The notes beneath the pieces are model-generated. The model ran no database searches and was not told the origin of the DNA. It saw only the letters and a program-made list of their open reading frames with translations. Both the position numbers and the translations under genes were made by a program. This document shows positions 21,817 to 35,547 of a stretch of DNA of 64,000 nt, piece after piece (position 1 is the stretch's first letter; the number at the start of each line of letters is the position of its first letter). Origin of the DNA: Strigamia acuminata (taxonomy: Eukaryota; Arthropoda; Chilopoda; Geophilomorpha; Linotaeniidae); the NCBI GenBank assembly GCA_949358305.1, contig CASHSZ010000143.1, positions 27,935-91,934 on the forward strand. The letters run 5' to 3'.

Positions 21817-24800
21817 TCACGGCCTGTTGGCCGTGCGACCCGTGACTCGGAGTGTGGTTTTTGGGGACGAGGGCCGTCCTCCGGCCGCGCCGCGACGCGC
21901 CGCGGGTCGGACAAGAAACGACCCGGTCGGAAACCGAACCTCAGTGTCCAATCGGGCAGAAATTGTGCGGAAGTTTAACCAAAAATGGCCAAAAGTCGGT
22001 GCAAGTTTTGCACGCAACAAACGTCCGATGTGACAGTGCCCATGCGGGTTGGACGTGCATGTGGGCGCGTGTGGGCGCTCGATTTACCGGCCCGTTGGAC
22101 GAGTTAAACCAAAATTTCCCAATATCTTGCATAAATTTAAAGAAGATTTGACAGATTTCCAGATTTTAAGCGATGTTTTACATAAGTCCGTCCCATTGCT
22201 GAAATTCCGTGAAAATTTGTCAAAAATTGACAAAAGTCTGTGCAAATTTTGTCAGAAATAGGAAACAAAAAATTTAAAATTCGTCCAACGCGCCAGTAAA
22301 TCGAGCGCGCCCATGCGTGGACAGTGCGCCGGCGGGAGCCCCGGCCGTCCTCTCTCTCTCTCTCTCTCGGCCGCCAAGGCTCGCCCCTCCGCCCGTCGGC
22401 GGGAGCCCCGACCGTCCCCCCTCTCTCTTTCGGCCGCCAAAGGATCGCCCCTCCGCTCGTCACAGATTTTTGTCAATATTTGATGAATTTCAACAGATTT
22501 TCAGCAATATTTTACAGGACATTTCTGCTCTTTTGGATACATTTTCAAAGGTTTTATTGCTAAAATTCTGGGGAAATTTATCAAAAATTGACAAAAAATC
22601 GATGCAAGTTTTGTCAGAAACTGATAAAATCTTCTTAAACTCGTCCAACGCGCCGGCGAGTGCACATGCGGGGACAGTGGGCACGTCCAGCCCGCGTGCA
22701 CACTGTCAGATCGGGCGGTTTCGGGCACAGTTTGATCCGGGCAAATATCTAGCAAAACTTGCACCGATTTTTTGTCAATTTTAGACAAATTTCAGCAATA
22801 TTTTACGAGACATTTCTGCTCGATTGGACACATTTCCAGGGGTTTTTTGTAAAACATTGATAAAATTCCGTGGAAATTTATCAAATATTGGCAAAATTCG
22901 GTGCTAATTTTGTCAAAAATTAGGAAAAAAAAATTTTCAAAACTTGTCCAACGTGCCGGTAAATCGAGCGCCCACATGCCTAGATAGTGCACGCCCAACC
23001 CGCCAAGGCTCGCCCCTCCGCCCGTTGGCGGGAGCCCCGGCCGTCCCCTCTCTCTCTCTTTCTCTCTCTCTCTCGGGCGCCCGGAGCTCGCCCCTCCGCC
23101 CGTCACCGACTTTTGACACAATTTTTGATGAAATTCAACGGAATTTTAGCAACGTTTTACAAAAAACCTGTGGAAATGTGTCCAACCGGGCAGAAATGTG
23201 TCGTAAAATGTTGCCGAAATTCTGTGAAAATTTGTCACAAATTGCCAAAAGTCGGTGCAAATTTTGTCAGAAATAGGAAACAAAAAATTTAAAATTCGTC
23301 CAACGCGCCAGTAAATCGAGCGCGCCCATGCGTGGACAGTGCGCCGGCGGGAGCCCCGGCCGTCCTCTCTCTCTCTCTCTCTCGGCCGCCAAGGCTCGCC
23401 CCTCCGCCCGTCGGCGGGAGCCCCGACCGTCCCCCCTCTCTCTTTCGGCCGCCAAAGGATCGCCCCTCCGCTCGTCACAGATTTTTGTCAATATTTGATG
23501 AATTTCAACAGATTTTCAGCAATATTTTACAGGACATTTCTGCTCTTTTGGATACATTTTCAAAGGTTTTATTGCTAAAATTCTGGGGAAATTTATCAAA
23601 TATTGACAAAAAATCGATGCAAGTTTTGTCAGAAATTGATAAAATCTTCTTAAACTCGTCCAACGCGCCGGCGAGTGCACATGCGGGGACAGTGGGCACG
23701 TCCAGCCCGCGTGCACACTGTCAGATCGGGCGGTTTCGGGCACAGTTTGATCCGGGCAAATATCTAGCAAAACTTGCACCGATTTTTTGTCAATTTTAGA
23801 CAAATTTCAGCGATATTTTACGAGACATTTCTGCTCGATTGGACACATTTCCAGGGGTTTTTTGTAAAACATTGATAAAATTCCGTGGAAATTTATCAAA
23901 TATTGGCAAAATTCGGTGCTAATTTTGTCAAAAATTAGGAAAAAAAAATTTTCAAAACTTGTCCAACGTGCCGGTAAATCGAGCGCCCACATGCCTAGAT
24001 AGTGCACGCCCAACCCGCCAAGGCTCGCCCCTCCGCCCGTTGGCGGGAGCCCCGGCCGTCCCCTCTCTCTCTCTTTCTCTCTCTCTCTCGGGCGCCCGGA
24101 GCTCGCCCCTCCGCCCGTCACCGACTTTTGACACAATTTTTGATGAAATTCAACGGAATTTTAGCAACGTTTTACAAAAAACCTGTGGAAATGTGTCCAA
24201 CCGGGCAGAAATGTGTCGTAAAATGTTGCCGAAATTCTGTGAAAATTTGTCACAAATTGCCAAAAGTCGGTGCAAGTATTGCTAGATTTGGGCGCATCAA
24301 ACTGTGCCGAGATCTGACAGTGTCCACGCGGTTTTGAAGCGCCCACTGTCGACGCACGTGGGCGCTCAATTTACCGGCGCGTTGGACGAGTTTTGAAAAA
24401 AGTTTTTTCCTAATTTCTGACAAAACTTGCACCGAATTTTGTCAATATGTGATAAATTTCCATGGATTTTAAGCAATGTTTTACAGAAGTCCGTCCCATC
24501 GGGCAGAAACGTCTCGTAAAATGTCGCTGAAATTCCGTGAAAATCTGTCAAAAATTGACAAAAGTTGGTGACCGACCCGCGGCGCGTCACGGCGCGGTCG
24601 GAGGACGGCCCTCGTCCCCAAAAACCACACTCCGGGTCACGTGGTCTCGCACTCGACTTTTTCAGTTTTCCCGTTTTCGGCCCGTTACGGCCAAGGACCG
24701 TAACGGGTCGAAAACGGGCCGCAACGGGTCGAAAACGGCCGCAACGGGTCGAAAACGGCCGCAACGGGTCGAAAACGGCCCGCACGGGCCGTTAACGGGC

Positions 24801-25530
24801 CGCCGACGGTCCCGTCACAATCCCGTAACGGCTCGCACGGGCCGTTAACGGGCCGCCGACGGTCCCGTCACGATCCCGTAACGGCTCGCACGGGCCGTTA
24901 ACGGGCCGCCGACGGTTCCGTAACTATCCCGTAACGGCCCGCACGGGCCGTTAACGGGCCGCCGACGGTCCCGTCACGACCCCGTAACGGCCCGTACGAC
25001 CTCATGCGGGCCGTTAACGGGCCGTTAACGGGCCGTTAACGGCCCGTTAACGGCGTAAAACCAAAAACAGGATTCGAGATTAATGTCTATGAATGTTGTA
25101 CGCGTTTTCATGTACGTGTTGTCGGTTGTTGATTTTTTCGATTTACACCGTCACGGCCCGTTAACGGCCCGTTAACGGCCCGTTAACGGCCCGTCAACGG
25201 CCCGCATGGGGTCGCACGGGCCGTTAACGGGCCGCCGACGGTCCCGTCACGATCCCGTAACGGCCCGCACGGGCCGTTAACGGGCCGCCGACGGTCCCGT
25301 CACGATTCCGTAACGGCTCGCACGGGCCGTTAACGGGCCGCCGACGGTCCCGTCACGATCCCGTAACGGCTCGCACGGGCCGTTAACGGGCCGCCGACGG
25401 TCCCGTCACGGTCCCGTAACGGCCTTCGTTCCCGGACTTCGGCTCGCCGACGGCCCGTGCGACCTCATGCGGGCCGCTAACGGGCCGTCAACGGGCCGTT
25501 AACGGCCCGTTTTCGACCCGCTACGGCCCG
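21817..25530. repeat. Satellite unit U4 (3714 bp, two blocks)
   Basis: Blocks lie at 22222-24272. It carries the AGAAACTGAT and CAGCAATATT variants in its first block, as in U2. The GC module spans about 24567-25630 with the AT-rich spacer near 25055-25150. Confidence 0.9.
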
Positions 25531-28500
25531 TCACGGCCTGTTGGCCGTGCGACCCGTGACTCGGAGTGTGGTTTTTGGGGACGAGGGCCGTCCTCCGGCC
25601 GCGCCGCGACGCGCCGCGGGTCGGACAAGAAACGACCCGGTCGGAAACCGAACCTCAGTGTCCAATCGGGCAGAAATTGTGCGGAAGTTTAACCAAAAAT
25701 GGCCAAAAGTCGGTGCAAGTTTTGCACGCAACAAACGTCCGATGTGACAGTGCCCATGCGGGTTGGACGTGCATGTGGGCGCGTGTGGGCGCTCGATTTA
25801 CCGGCCCGTTGGACGAGTTAAACCAAAATTTCCCAATATCTTGCATAAATTTAAAGAAGATTTGACAGATTTCCAGATTTTAAGCGATGTTTTACATAAG
25901 TCCGTCCCATTGCTGAAATTCCGTGAAAATTTGTCAAAAATTGACAAAAGTCTGTGCAAATTTTGTCAGAAATAGGAAACAAAAAATTTAAAATTCGTCC
26001 AACGCGCCAGTAAATCGAGCGCGCCCATGCGTGGACAGTGCGCCGGCGGGAGCCCCGGCCGTCCTCTCTCTCTCTCTCTCTCGGCCGCCAAGGCTCGCCC
26101 CTCCGCCCGTCGGCGGGAGCCCCGACCGTCCCCCCTCTCTCTTTCGGCCGCCAAAGGATCGCCCCTCCGCTCGTCACAGATTTTTGTCAATATTTGATGA
26201 ATTTCAACAGATTTTCAGCAATATTTTACAGGACATTTCTGCTCTTTTGGATACATTTTCAAAGGTTTTATTGCTAAAATTCTGGGGAAATTTATCAAAA
26301 ATTGACAAAAAATCGATGCAAGTTTTGTCAGAAATTGATAAAATCTTCTTAAACTCGTCCAACGCGCCGGCGAGTGCACATGCGGGGACAGTGGGCACGT
26401 CCAGCCCGCGTGCACACTGTCAGATCGGGCGGTTTCGGGCACAGTTTGATCCGGGCAAATATCTAGCAAAACTTGCACCGATTTTTTGTCAATTTTAGAC
26501 AAATTTCAGCAATATTTTACGAGACATTTCTGCTCGATTGGACACATTTCCAGGGGTTTTTTGTAAAACATTGATAAAATTCCGTGGAAATTTATCAAAT
26601 ATTGGCAAAATTCGGTGCTAATTTTGTCAAAAATTAGGAAAAAAAAATTTTCAAAACTTGTCCAACGTGCCGGTAAATCGAGCGCCCACATGCCTAGATA
26701 GTGCACGCCCAACCCGCCAAGGCTCGCCCCTCCGCCCGTTGGCGGGAGCCCCGGCCGTCCCCTCTCTCTCTCTTTCTCTCTCTCTCTCGGGCGCCCGGAG
26801 CTCGCCCCTCCGCCCGTCACCGACTTTTGACACAATTTTTGATGAAATTCAACGGAATTTTAGCAACGTTTTACAAAAAACCTGTGGAAATGTGTCCAAC
26901 CGGGCAGAAATGTGTCGTAAAATGTTGCCGAAATTCTGTGAAAATTTGTCACAAATTGCCAAAAGTCGGTGCAAATTTTGTCAGAAATAGGAAACAAAAA
27001 ATTTAAAATTCGTCCAACGCGCCAGTAAATCGAGCGCGCCCATGCGTGGACAGTGCGCCGGCGGGAGCCCCGGCCGTCCTCTCTCTCTCTCTCTCTCGGC
27101 CGCCAAGGCTCGCCCCTCCGCCCGTCGGCGGGAGCCCCGACCGTCCCCCCTCTCTCTTTCGGCCGCCAAAGGATCGCCCCTCCGCTCGTCACAGATTTTT
27201 GTCAATATTTGATGAATTTCAACAGATTTTCAGCAATATTTTACAGGACATTTCTGCTCTTTTGGATACATTTTCAAAGGTTTTATTGCTAAAATTCTGG
27301 GGAAATTTATCAAATATTGACAAAAAATCGATGCAAGTTTTGTCAGAAATTGATAAAATCTTCTTAAACTCGTCCAACGCGCCGGCGAGTGCACATGCGG
27401 GGACAGTGGGCACGTCCAGCCCGCGTGCACACTGTCAGATCGGGCGGTTTCGGGCACAGTTTGATCCGGGCAAATATCTAGCAAAACTTGCACCGATTTT
27501 TTGTCAATTTTAGACAAATTTCAGCGATATTTTACGAGACATTTCTGCTCGATTGGACACATTTCCAGGGGTTTTTTGTAAAACATTGATAAAATTCCGT
27601 GGAAATTTATCAAATATTGGCAAAATTCGGTGCTAATTTTGTCAAAAATTAGGAAAAAAAAATTTTCAAAACTTGTCCAACGTGCCGGTAAATCGAGCGC
27701 CCACATGCCTAGATAGTGCACGCCCAACCCGCCAAGGCTCGCCCCTCCGCCCGTTGGCGGGAGCCCCGGCCGTCCCCTCTCTCTCTCTTTCTCTCTCTCT
27801 CTCGGGCGCCCGGAGCTCGCCCCTCCGCCCGTCACCGACTTTTGACACAATTTTTGATGAAATTCAACAGAATTTTAGCAACGTTTTACAAAAAACCTGT
27901 GGAAATGTGTCCAACCGGGCAGAAATGTGTCGTAAAATGTTGCCGAAATTCTGTGAAAATTTGTCACAAATTGCCAAAAGTCGGTGCAAGTATTGCTAGA
28001 TTTGGGCGCATCAAACTGTGCCGAGATCTGACAGTGTCCACGCGGTTTTGAAGCGCCCACTGTCGACGCACGTGGGCGCTCAATTTACCGGCGCGTTGGA
28101 CGAGTTTTGAAAAAAGTTTTTTCCTAATTTCTGACAAAACTTGCACCGAATTTTGTCAATATGTGATAAATTTCCATGGATTTTAAGCAATGTTTTACAG
28201 AAGTCCGTCCCATCGGGCAGAAACGTCTCGTAAAATGTCGCTGAAATTCCGTGAAAATCTGTCAAAAATTGACAAAAGTTGGTGACCGACCCGCGGCGCG
28301 TCACGGCGCGGTCGGAGGACGGCCCTCGTCCCCAAAAACCACACTCCGGGTCACGTGGTCTCGCACTCGACTTTTTCAGTTTTCCCGTTTTCGGCCCGTT
28401 ACGGCCAAGGACCGTAACGGGTCGAAAACGGGCCGCAACGGGTCGAAAACGGCCGCAACGGGTCGAAAACGGCCCGCACGGGCCGTTAACGGGCCGCCGA

Positions 28501-29202
28501 CGGTCCCGTCACAATCCCGTAACGGCTCGCACGGGCCGTTAACGGGCCGCCGACGGTCCCGTCACGATCCCGTAACGGCTCGCACGGGCCGTTAACGGGC
28601 CGCCGACGGTTCCGTAACTATCCCGTAACGGCCCGCACGGGCCGTTAACGGGCCGCCGACGGTCCCGTCACGACCCCGTAACGGCCCGTACGACCTCATG
28701 CGGGCCGTTAACGGCCCGTTAACGGCGTAAAACCAAAAACAGGATTCGAGATTAATGTCTATGAATGTTGTACGCGTTTTCATGTACGTGTTGTCGGTTG
28801 TTGATTTTTTCGATTTACACCGTCACGGCCCGTTAACGGCCCGTTAACGGCCCGTTAACGGCCCGTCAACGGCCCGCATGGGGTCGCACGGGCCGTTAAC
28901 GGGCCGCCGACGGTCCCGTCACGATCCCGTAACGGCCCGCACGGGCCGTTAACGGGCCGCCGACGGTCCCGTCACGATTCCGTAACGGCTCGCACGGGCC
29001 GTTAACGGGCCGCCGACGGTCCCGTCACGATCCCGTAACGGCTCGCACGGGCCGTTAACGGGCCGCCGACGGTCCCGTCACGGTCCCGTAACGGCCTTCG
29101 TTCCCGGACTTCGGCTCGCCGACGGCCCGTGCGACCTCATGCGGGCCGCTAACGGGCTGTCAACGGGCCGTTAACGGCCCGTTTTCGACCCGCTACGGCC
29201 CG
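25531..29202. repeat. Satellite unit U5 (3672 bp, two blocks)
   Basis: Blocks lie at 25936-27986. It has the CAGCAATATT variant but AGAAATTGAT, and its last block has ATTCAACAGAATT (27863) instead of ATTCAACGGAATT, a variant shared with U7 and U12. It is 42 bp shorter than U1 because the GC module lost one 20-bp and one 22-bp short repeat. A GGGCTGTCAACGG variant at 29154 recurs in U7 and U12. Confidence 0.9.
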
Positions 29203-32200
29203 TCACGGCCTGTTGGCCGTGCGACCCGTGACTCGGAGTGTGGTTTTTGGGGACGAGGGCCGTCCTCCGGCCGCGCCGCGACGCGCCGCGGGTCGGACAA
29301 GAAACGACCCGGTCGGAAACCGAACCTCAGTGTCCAATCGGGCAGAAATTGTGCGGAAGTTTAACCAAAAATGGCCAAAAGTCGGTGCAAGTTTTGCACG
29401 CAACAAACGTCCGATGTGACAGTGCCCATGCGGGTTGGACGTGCATGTGGGCGCGTGTGGGCGCTCGATTTACCGGCCCGTTGGACGAGTTAAACCAAAA
29501 TTTCCCAATATCTTGCATAAATTTAAAGAAGATTTGACAGATTTCCAGATTTTAAGCGATGTTTTACATAAGTCCGTCCCATTGCTGAAATTCCGTGAAA
29601 ATTTGTCAAAAATTGACAAAAGTCTGTGCAAATTTTGTCAGAAATAGGAAACAAAAAATTTAAAATTCGTCCAACGCGCCAGTAAATCGAGCGCGCCCAT
29701 GCGTGGACAGTGCGCCGGCGGGAGCCCCGGCCGTCCTCTCTCTCTCTCTCTCTCGGCCGCCAAGGCTCGCCCCTCCGCCCGTCGGCGGGAGCCCCGACCG
29801 TCCCCCCTCTCTCTTTCGGCCGCCAAAGGATCGCCCCTCCGCTCGTCACAGATTTTTGTCAATATTTGATGAATTTCAACAGATTTTCAGCAATATTTTA
29901 CAGGACATTTCTGCTCTTTTGGATACATTTTCAAAGGTTTTATTGCTAAAATTCTGGGGAAATTTATCAAAAATTGACAAAAAATCGATGCAAGTTTTGT
30001 CAGAAACTGATAAAATCTTCTTAAACTCGTCCAACGCGCCGGCGAGTGCACATGCGGGGACAGTGGGCACGTCCAGCCCGCGTGCACACTGTCAGATCGG
30101 GCGGTTTCGGGCACAGTTTGATCCGGGCAAATATCTAGCAAAACTTGCACCGATTTTTTGTCAATTTTAGACAAATTTCAGCAATATTTTACGAGACATT
30201 TCTGCTCGATTGGACACATTTCCAGGGGTTTTTTGTAAAACATTGATAAAATTCCGTGGAAATTTATCAAATATTGGCAAAATTCGGTGCTAATTTTGTC
30301 AAAAATTAGGAAAAAAAAATTTTCAAAACTTGTCCAACGTGCCGGTAAATCGAGCGCCCACATGCCTAGATAGTGCACGCCCAACCCGCCAAGGCTCGCC
30401 CCTCCGCCCGTTGGCGGGAGCCCCGGCCGTCCCCTCTCTCTCTCTTTCTCTCTCTCTCTCGGGCGCCCGGAGCTCGCCCCTCCGCCCGTCACCGACTTTT
30501 GACACAATTTTTGATGAAATTCAACGGAATTTTAGCAACGTTTTACAAAAAACCTGTGGAAATGTGTCCAACCGGGCAGAAATGTGTCGTAAAATGTTGC
30601 CGAAATTCTGTGAAAATTTGTCACAAATTGCCAAAAGTCGGTGCAAATTTTGTCAGAAATAGGAAACAAAAAATTTAAAATTCGTCCAACGCGCCAGTAA
30701 ATCGAGCGCGCCCATGCGTGGACAGTGCGCCGGCGGGAGCCCCGGCCGTCCTCTCTCTCTCTCTCTCTCGGCCGCCAAGGCTCGCCCCTCCGCCCGTCGG
30801 CGGGAGCCCCGACCGTCCCCCCTCTCTCTTTCGGCCGCCAAAGGATCGCCCCTCCGCTCGTCACAGATTTTTGTCAATATTTGATGAATTTCAACAGATT
30901 TTCAGCAATATTTTACAGGACATTTCTGCTCTTTTGGATACATTTTCAAAGGTTTTATTGCTAAAATTCTGGGGAAATTTATCAAATATTGACAAAAAAT
31001 CGATGCAAGTTTTGTCAGAAATTGATAAAATCTTCTTAAACTCGTCCAACGCGCCGGCGAGTGCACATGCGGGGACAGTGGGCACGTCCAGCCCGCGTGC
31101 ACACTGTCAGATCGGGCGGTTTCGGGCACAGTTTGATCCGGGCAAATATCTAGCAAAACTTGCACCGATTTTTTGTCAATTTTAGACAAATTTCAGCGAT
31201 ATTTTACGAGACATTTCTGCTCGATTGGACACATTTCCAGGGGTTTTTTGTAAAACATTGATAAAATTCCGTGGAAATTTATCAAATATTGGCAAAATTC
31301 GGTGCTAATTTTGTCAAAAATTAGGAAAAAAAAATTTTCAAAACTTGTCCAACGTGCCGGTAAATCGAGCGCCCACATGCCTAGATAGTGCACGCCCAAC
31401 CCGCCAAGGCTCGCCCCTCCGCCCGTTGGCGGGAGCCCCGGCCGTCCCCTCTCTCTCTCTTTCTCTCTCTCTCTCGGGCGCCCGGAGCTCGCCCCTCCGC
31501 CCGTCACCGACTTTTGACACAATTTTTGATGAAATTCAACGGAATTTTAGCAACGTTTTACAAAAAACCTGTGGAAATGTGTCCAACCGGGCAGAAATGT
31601 GTCGTAAAATGTTGCCGAAATTCTGTGAAAATTTGTCACAAATTGCCAAAAGTCGGTGCAAGTATTGCTAGATTTGGGCGCATCAAACTGTGCCGAGATC
31701 TGACAGTGTCCACGCGGTTTTGAAGCGCCCACTGTCGACGCACGTGGGCGCTCAATTTACCGGCGCGTTGGACGAGTTTTGAAAAAAGTTTTTTCCTAAT
31801 TTCTGACAAAACTTGCACCGAATTTTGTCAATATGTGATAAATTTCCATGGATTTTAAGCAATGTTTTACAGAAGTCCGTCCCATCGGGCAGAAACGTCT
31901 CGTAAAATGTCGCTGAAATTCCGTGAAAATCTGTCAAAAATTGACAAAAGTTGGTGACCGACCCGCGGCGCGTCACGGCGCGGTCGGAGGACGGCCCTCG
32001 TCCCCAAAAACCACACTCCGGGTCACGTGGTCTCGCACTCGACTTTTTCAGTTTTCCCGTTTTCGGCCCGTTACGGCCAAGGACCGTAACGGGTCGAAAA
32101 CGGGCCGCAACGGGTCGAAAACGGCCGCAACGGGTCGAAAACGGCCGCAACGGGTCGAAAACGGCCCGCACGGGCCGTTAACGGGCCGCCGACGGTCCCG

Positions 32201-32916
32201 TCACAATCCCGTAACGGCTCGCACGGGCCGTTAACGGGCCGCCGACGGTCCCGTCACGATCCCGTAACGGCTCGCACGGGCCGTTAACGGGCCGCCGACG
32301 GTTCCGTAACTATCCCGTAACGGCCCGCACGGGCCGTTAACGGGCCGCCGACGGTCCCGTCACGACCCCGTAACGGCCCGTACGACCTCATGCGGGCCGT
32401 TAACGGGCCGTTAACGGGCCGTTAACGGCCCGTTAACGGCGTAAAACCAAAAACAGGATTCGAGATTAATGTCTATGAATGTTGTACGCGTTTTCATGTA
32501 CGTGTTGTCGGTTGTTGATTTTTTCGATTTACACCATCACGGCCCGTTAACGGCCCGTTAACGGCCCGTTAACGGCCCGTCAACGGCCCGCATGGGGTCG
32601 CACGGGCCGTTAACGGGCCGCCGACGGTCCCGTCACGATCCCGTAACGGCCCGCACGGGCCGTTAACGGGCCGCCGACGGTCCCGTCACGATTCCGTAAC
32701 GGCTCGCACGGGCCGTTAACGGGCCGCCGACGGTCCCGTCACGATCCCGTAACGGCTCGCACGGGCCGTTAACGGGCCGCCGACGGTCCCGTCACGGTCC
32801 CGTAACGGCCTTCGTTCCCGGACTTCGGCTCGCCGACGGCCCGTGCGACCTCATGCGGGCCGCTAACGGGCCGTCAACGGGCCGTTAACGGCCCGTTTTC
32901 GACCCGCTACGGCCCG
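29203..32916. repeat. Satellite unit U6 (3714 bp, two blocks)
   Basis: Blocks lie at 29608-31658, with the AGAAACTGAT and CAGCAATATT variants in the first. The AT-rich spacer of its GC module has ACACCATCAC near 32531 (most units have ACACCGTCAC). The U6-U7 pair resembles the U11-U12 pair. Confidence 0.9.
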
Positions 32917-35050
32917 TCACGGCCTGTTGGCCGTGCGACCCGTGACTCGGAGTGTGGTTTTTGGGGACGAGGGCCGTCCTCCGGCCGCGCCGCGACGCGC
33001 CGCGGGTCGGACAAGAAACGACCCGGTCGGAAACCGAACCTCAGTGTCCAATCGGGCAGAAATTGTGCGGAAGTTTAACCAAAAATGGCCAAAAGTCGGT
33101 GCAAGTTTTGCACGCAACAAACGTCCGATGTGACAGTGCCCATGCGGGTTGGACGTGCATGTGGGCGCGTGTGGGCGCTCGATTTACCGGCCCGTTGGAC
33201 GAGTTAAACCAAAATTTCCCAATATCTTGCATAAATTTAAAGAAGATTTGACAGATTTCCAGATTTTAAGCGATGTTTTACATAAGTCCGTCCCATTGCT
33301 GAAATTCCGTGAAAATTTGTCAAAAATTGACAAAAGTCTGTGCAAATTTTGTCAGAAATAGGAAACAAAAAATTTAAAATTCGTCCAACGCGCCAGTAAA
33401 TCGAGCGCGCCCATGCGTGGACAGTGCGCCGGCGGGAGCCCCGGCCGTCCTCTCTCTCTCTCTCTCTCGGCCGCCAAGGCTCGCCCCTCCGCCCGTCGGC
33501 GGGAGCCCCGACCGTCCCCCCTCTCTCTTTCGGCCGCCAAAGGATCGCCCCTCCGCTCGTCACAGATTTTTGTCAATATTTGATGAATTTCAACAGATTT
33601 TCAGCAATATTTTACAGGACATTTCTGCTCTTTTGGATACATTTTCAAAGGTTTTATTGCTAAAATTCTGGGGAAATTTATCAAAAATTGACAAAAAATC
33701 GATGCAAGTTTTGTCAGAAATTGATAAAATCTTCTTAAACTCGTCCAACGCGCCGGCGAGTGCACATGCGGGGACAGTGGGCACGTCCAGCCCGCGTGCA
33801 CACTGTCAGATCGGGCGGTTTCGGGCACAGTTTGATCCGGGCAAATATCTAGCAAAACTTGCACCGATTTTTTGTCAATTTTAGACAAATTTCAGCGATA
33901 TTTTACGAGACATTTCTGCTCGATTGGACACATTTCCAGGGGTTTTTTGTAAAACATTGATAAAATTCCGTGGAAATTTATCAAATATTGGCAAAATTCG
34001 GTGCTAATTTTGTCAAAAATTAGGAAAAAAAAATTTTCAAAACTTGTCCAACGTGCCGGTAAATCGAGCGCCCACATGCCTAGATAGTGCACGCCCAACC
34101 CGCCAAGGCTCGCCCCTCCGCCCGTTGGCGGGAGCCCCGGCCGTCCCCTCTCTCTCTCTTTCTCTCTCTCTCTCGGGCGCCCGGAGCTCGCCCCTCCGCC
34201 CGTCACCGACTTTTGACACAATTTTTGATGAAATTCAACAGAATTTTAGCAACGTTTTACAAAAAACCTGTGGAAATGTGTCCAACCGGGCAGAAATGTG
34301 TCGTAAAATGTTGCCGAAATTCTGTGAAAATTTGTCACAAATTGCCAAAAGTCGGTGCAAGTATTGCTAGATTTGGGCGCATCAAACTGTGCCGAGATCT
34401 GACAGTGTCCACGCGGTTTTGAAGCGCCCACTGTCGACGCACGTGGGCGCTCAATTTACCGGCGCGTTGGACGAGTTTTGAAAAAAGTTTTTTCCTAATT
34501 TCTGACAAAACTTGCACCGAATTTTGTCAATATGTGATAAATTTCCATGGATTTTAAGCAATGTTTTACAGAAGTCCGTCCCATCGGGCAGAAACGTCTC
34601 GTAAAATGTCGCTGAAATTCCGTGAAAATCTGTCAAAAATTGACAAAAGTTGGTGACCGACCCGCGGCGCGTCACGGCGCGGTCGGAGGACGGCCCTCGT
34701 CCCCAAAAACCACACTCCGGGTCACGTGGTCTCGCACTCGACTTTTTCAGTTTTCCCGTTTTCGGCCCGTTACGGCCAAGGACCGTAACGGGTCGAAAAC
34801 GGGCCGCAACGGGTCGAAAACGGCCGCAACGGGTCGAAAACGGCCCGCACGGGCCGTTAACGGGCCGCCGACGGTCCCGTCACAATCCCGTAACGGCTCG
34901 CACGGGCCGTTAACGGGCCGCCGACGGTCCCGTCACGATCCCGTAACGGCTCGCACGGGCCGTTAACGGGCCGCCGACGGTTCCGTAACTATCCCGTAAC
35001 GGCCCGCACGGGCCGTTAACGGGCCGCCGACGGTCCCGTCACGACCCCGT
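32917..35050. repeat. Satellite unit U7, left part (one 1015-bp block)
   Basis: A short-form unit with a single block (33322-34357), then the reverse monomer and the first half of the GC module. It is interrupted inside the 53-bp minisatellite by Copia element 2. The last five bases (35046-35050, CCCGT) are the target duplication repeated at 42071-42075. Without element 2 the unit is 2690 bp. Confidence 0.9.
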
Positions 35051-35527
35051 TATTGAGTTGTGGTGGAAATATTGTGTGTTTGGTTGTTTGTCGCCATATT
35101 ATATAGTTTGTGAATATTTACATTACACACTTTCCGGATATGTGTAATGAATGTGCTGCTATTTAATGTCTCGATGTCGCGTTCAATCGATCTCGATTTT
35201 TATTAATGCTGGTTCTGTACCGCGGTTGAACGTTTCCATTTAGCAGCATGCGCTGATAACATCGTCTGCTCAAAAGAGCGAGTCCTGTATTGTTATTATT
35301 GCTTAGTTATCGATTATGAATGTCATTGCTTTTATTTTATAATGTAAAGGACAAATCATTGAAATCCAACAATGATTTATCCTATGTTTCCGAGTGCAGT
35401 TGTTAGCCTCGAAGCGTGTACACTTTTATGTGATATTAAACATGGCGCACGCATGTCGGTGTCGCGCACCTGTTTAGACACTCGTCAACTCCTTTCTAAC
35501 CGATGTTTTGGCCAGGAAATCGCTTTA
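35051..35527 (+). repeat. Element 2 left LTR (477 bp, TA...TA ends)
   Basis: Starts TATTGAG and ends CGCTTTA. It contains a TATAA string (35338-35342), a hairpin with 13-nt arms (35349-35361 and 35370-35382, one C/A mismatch, 8-nt loop) and an ATTAAA polyadenylation signal at 35435-35440. It matches the right LTR at a constant offset of 6543. Confidence 0.95.
35435..35440 (+). promoter_or_regulatory. Polyadenylation signal ATTAAA in LTR of element 2
   Basis: ATTAAA follows the LTR hairpin by about 50 bp. The right-LTR copy is at 41978-41983. The same order, hairpin then A(A/T)TAAA, holds in the LTRs of elements 1 and 3. Confidence 0.6.
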
Positions 35528-35529
35528 TA

Positions 35530-35547
35530 TGGTAGCAGAGGGTGGTT
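35530..35547 (+). other. Primer binding site of element 2 (initiator tRNA-Met 3' end)
   Basis: TGGTAGCAGAGGGTGGTT begins 2 nt after the LTR. It matches the complement of the 3' end of animal initiator tRNA-Met at 17 of 18 positions. Confidence 0.85.
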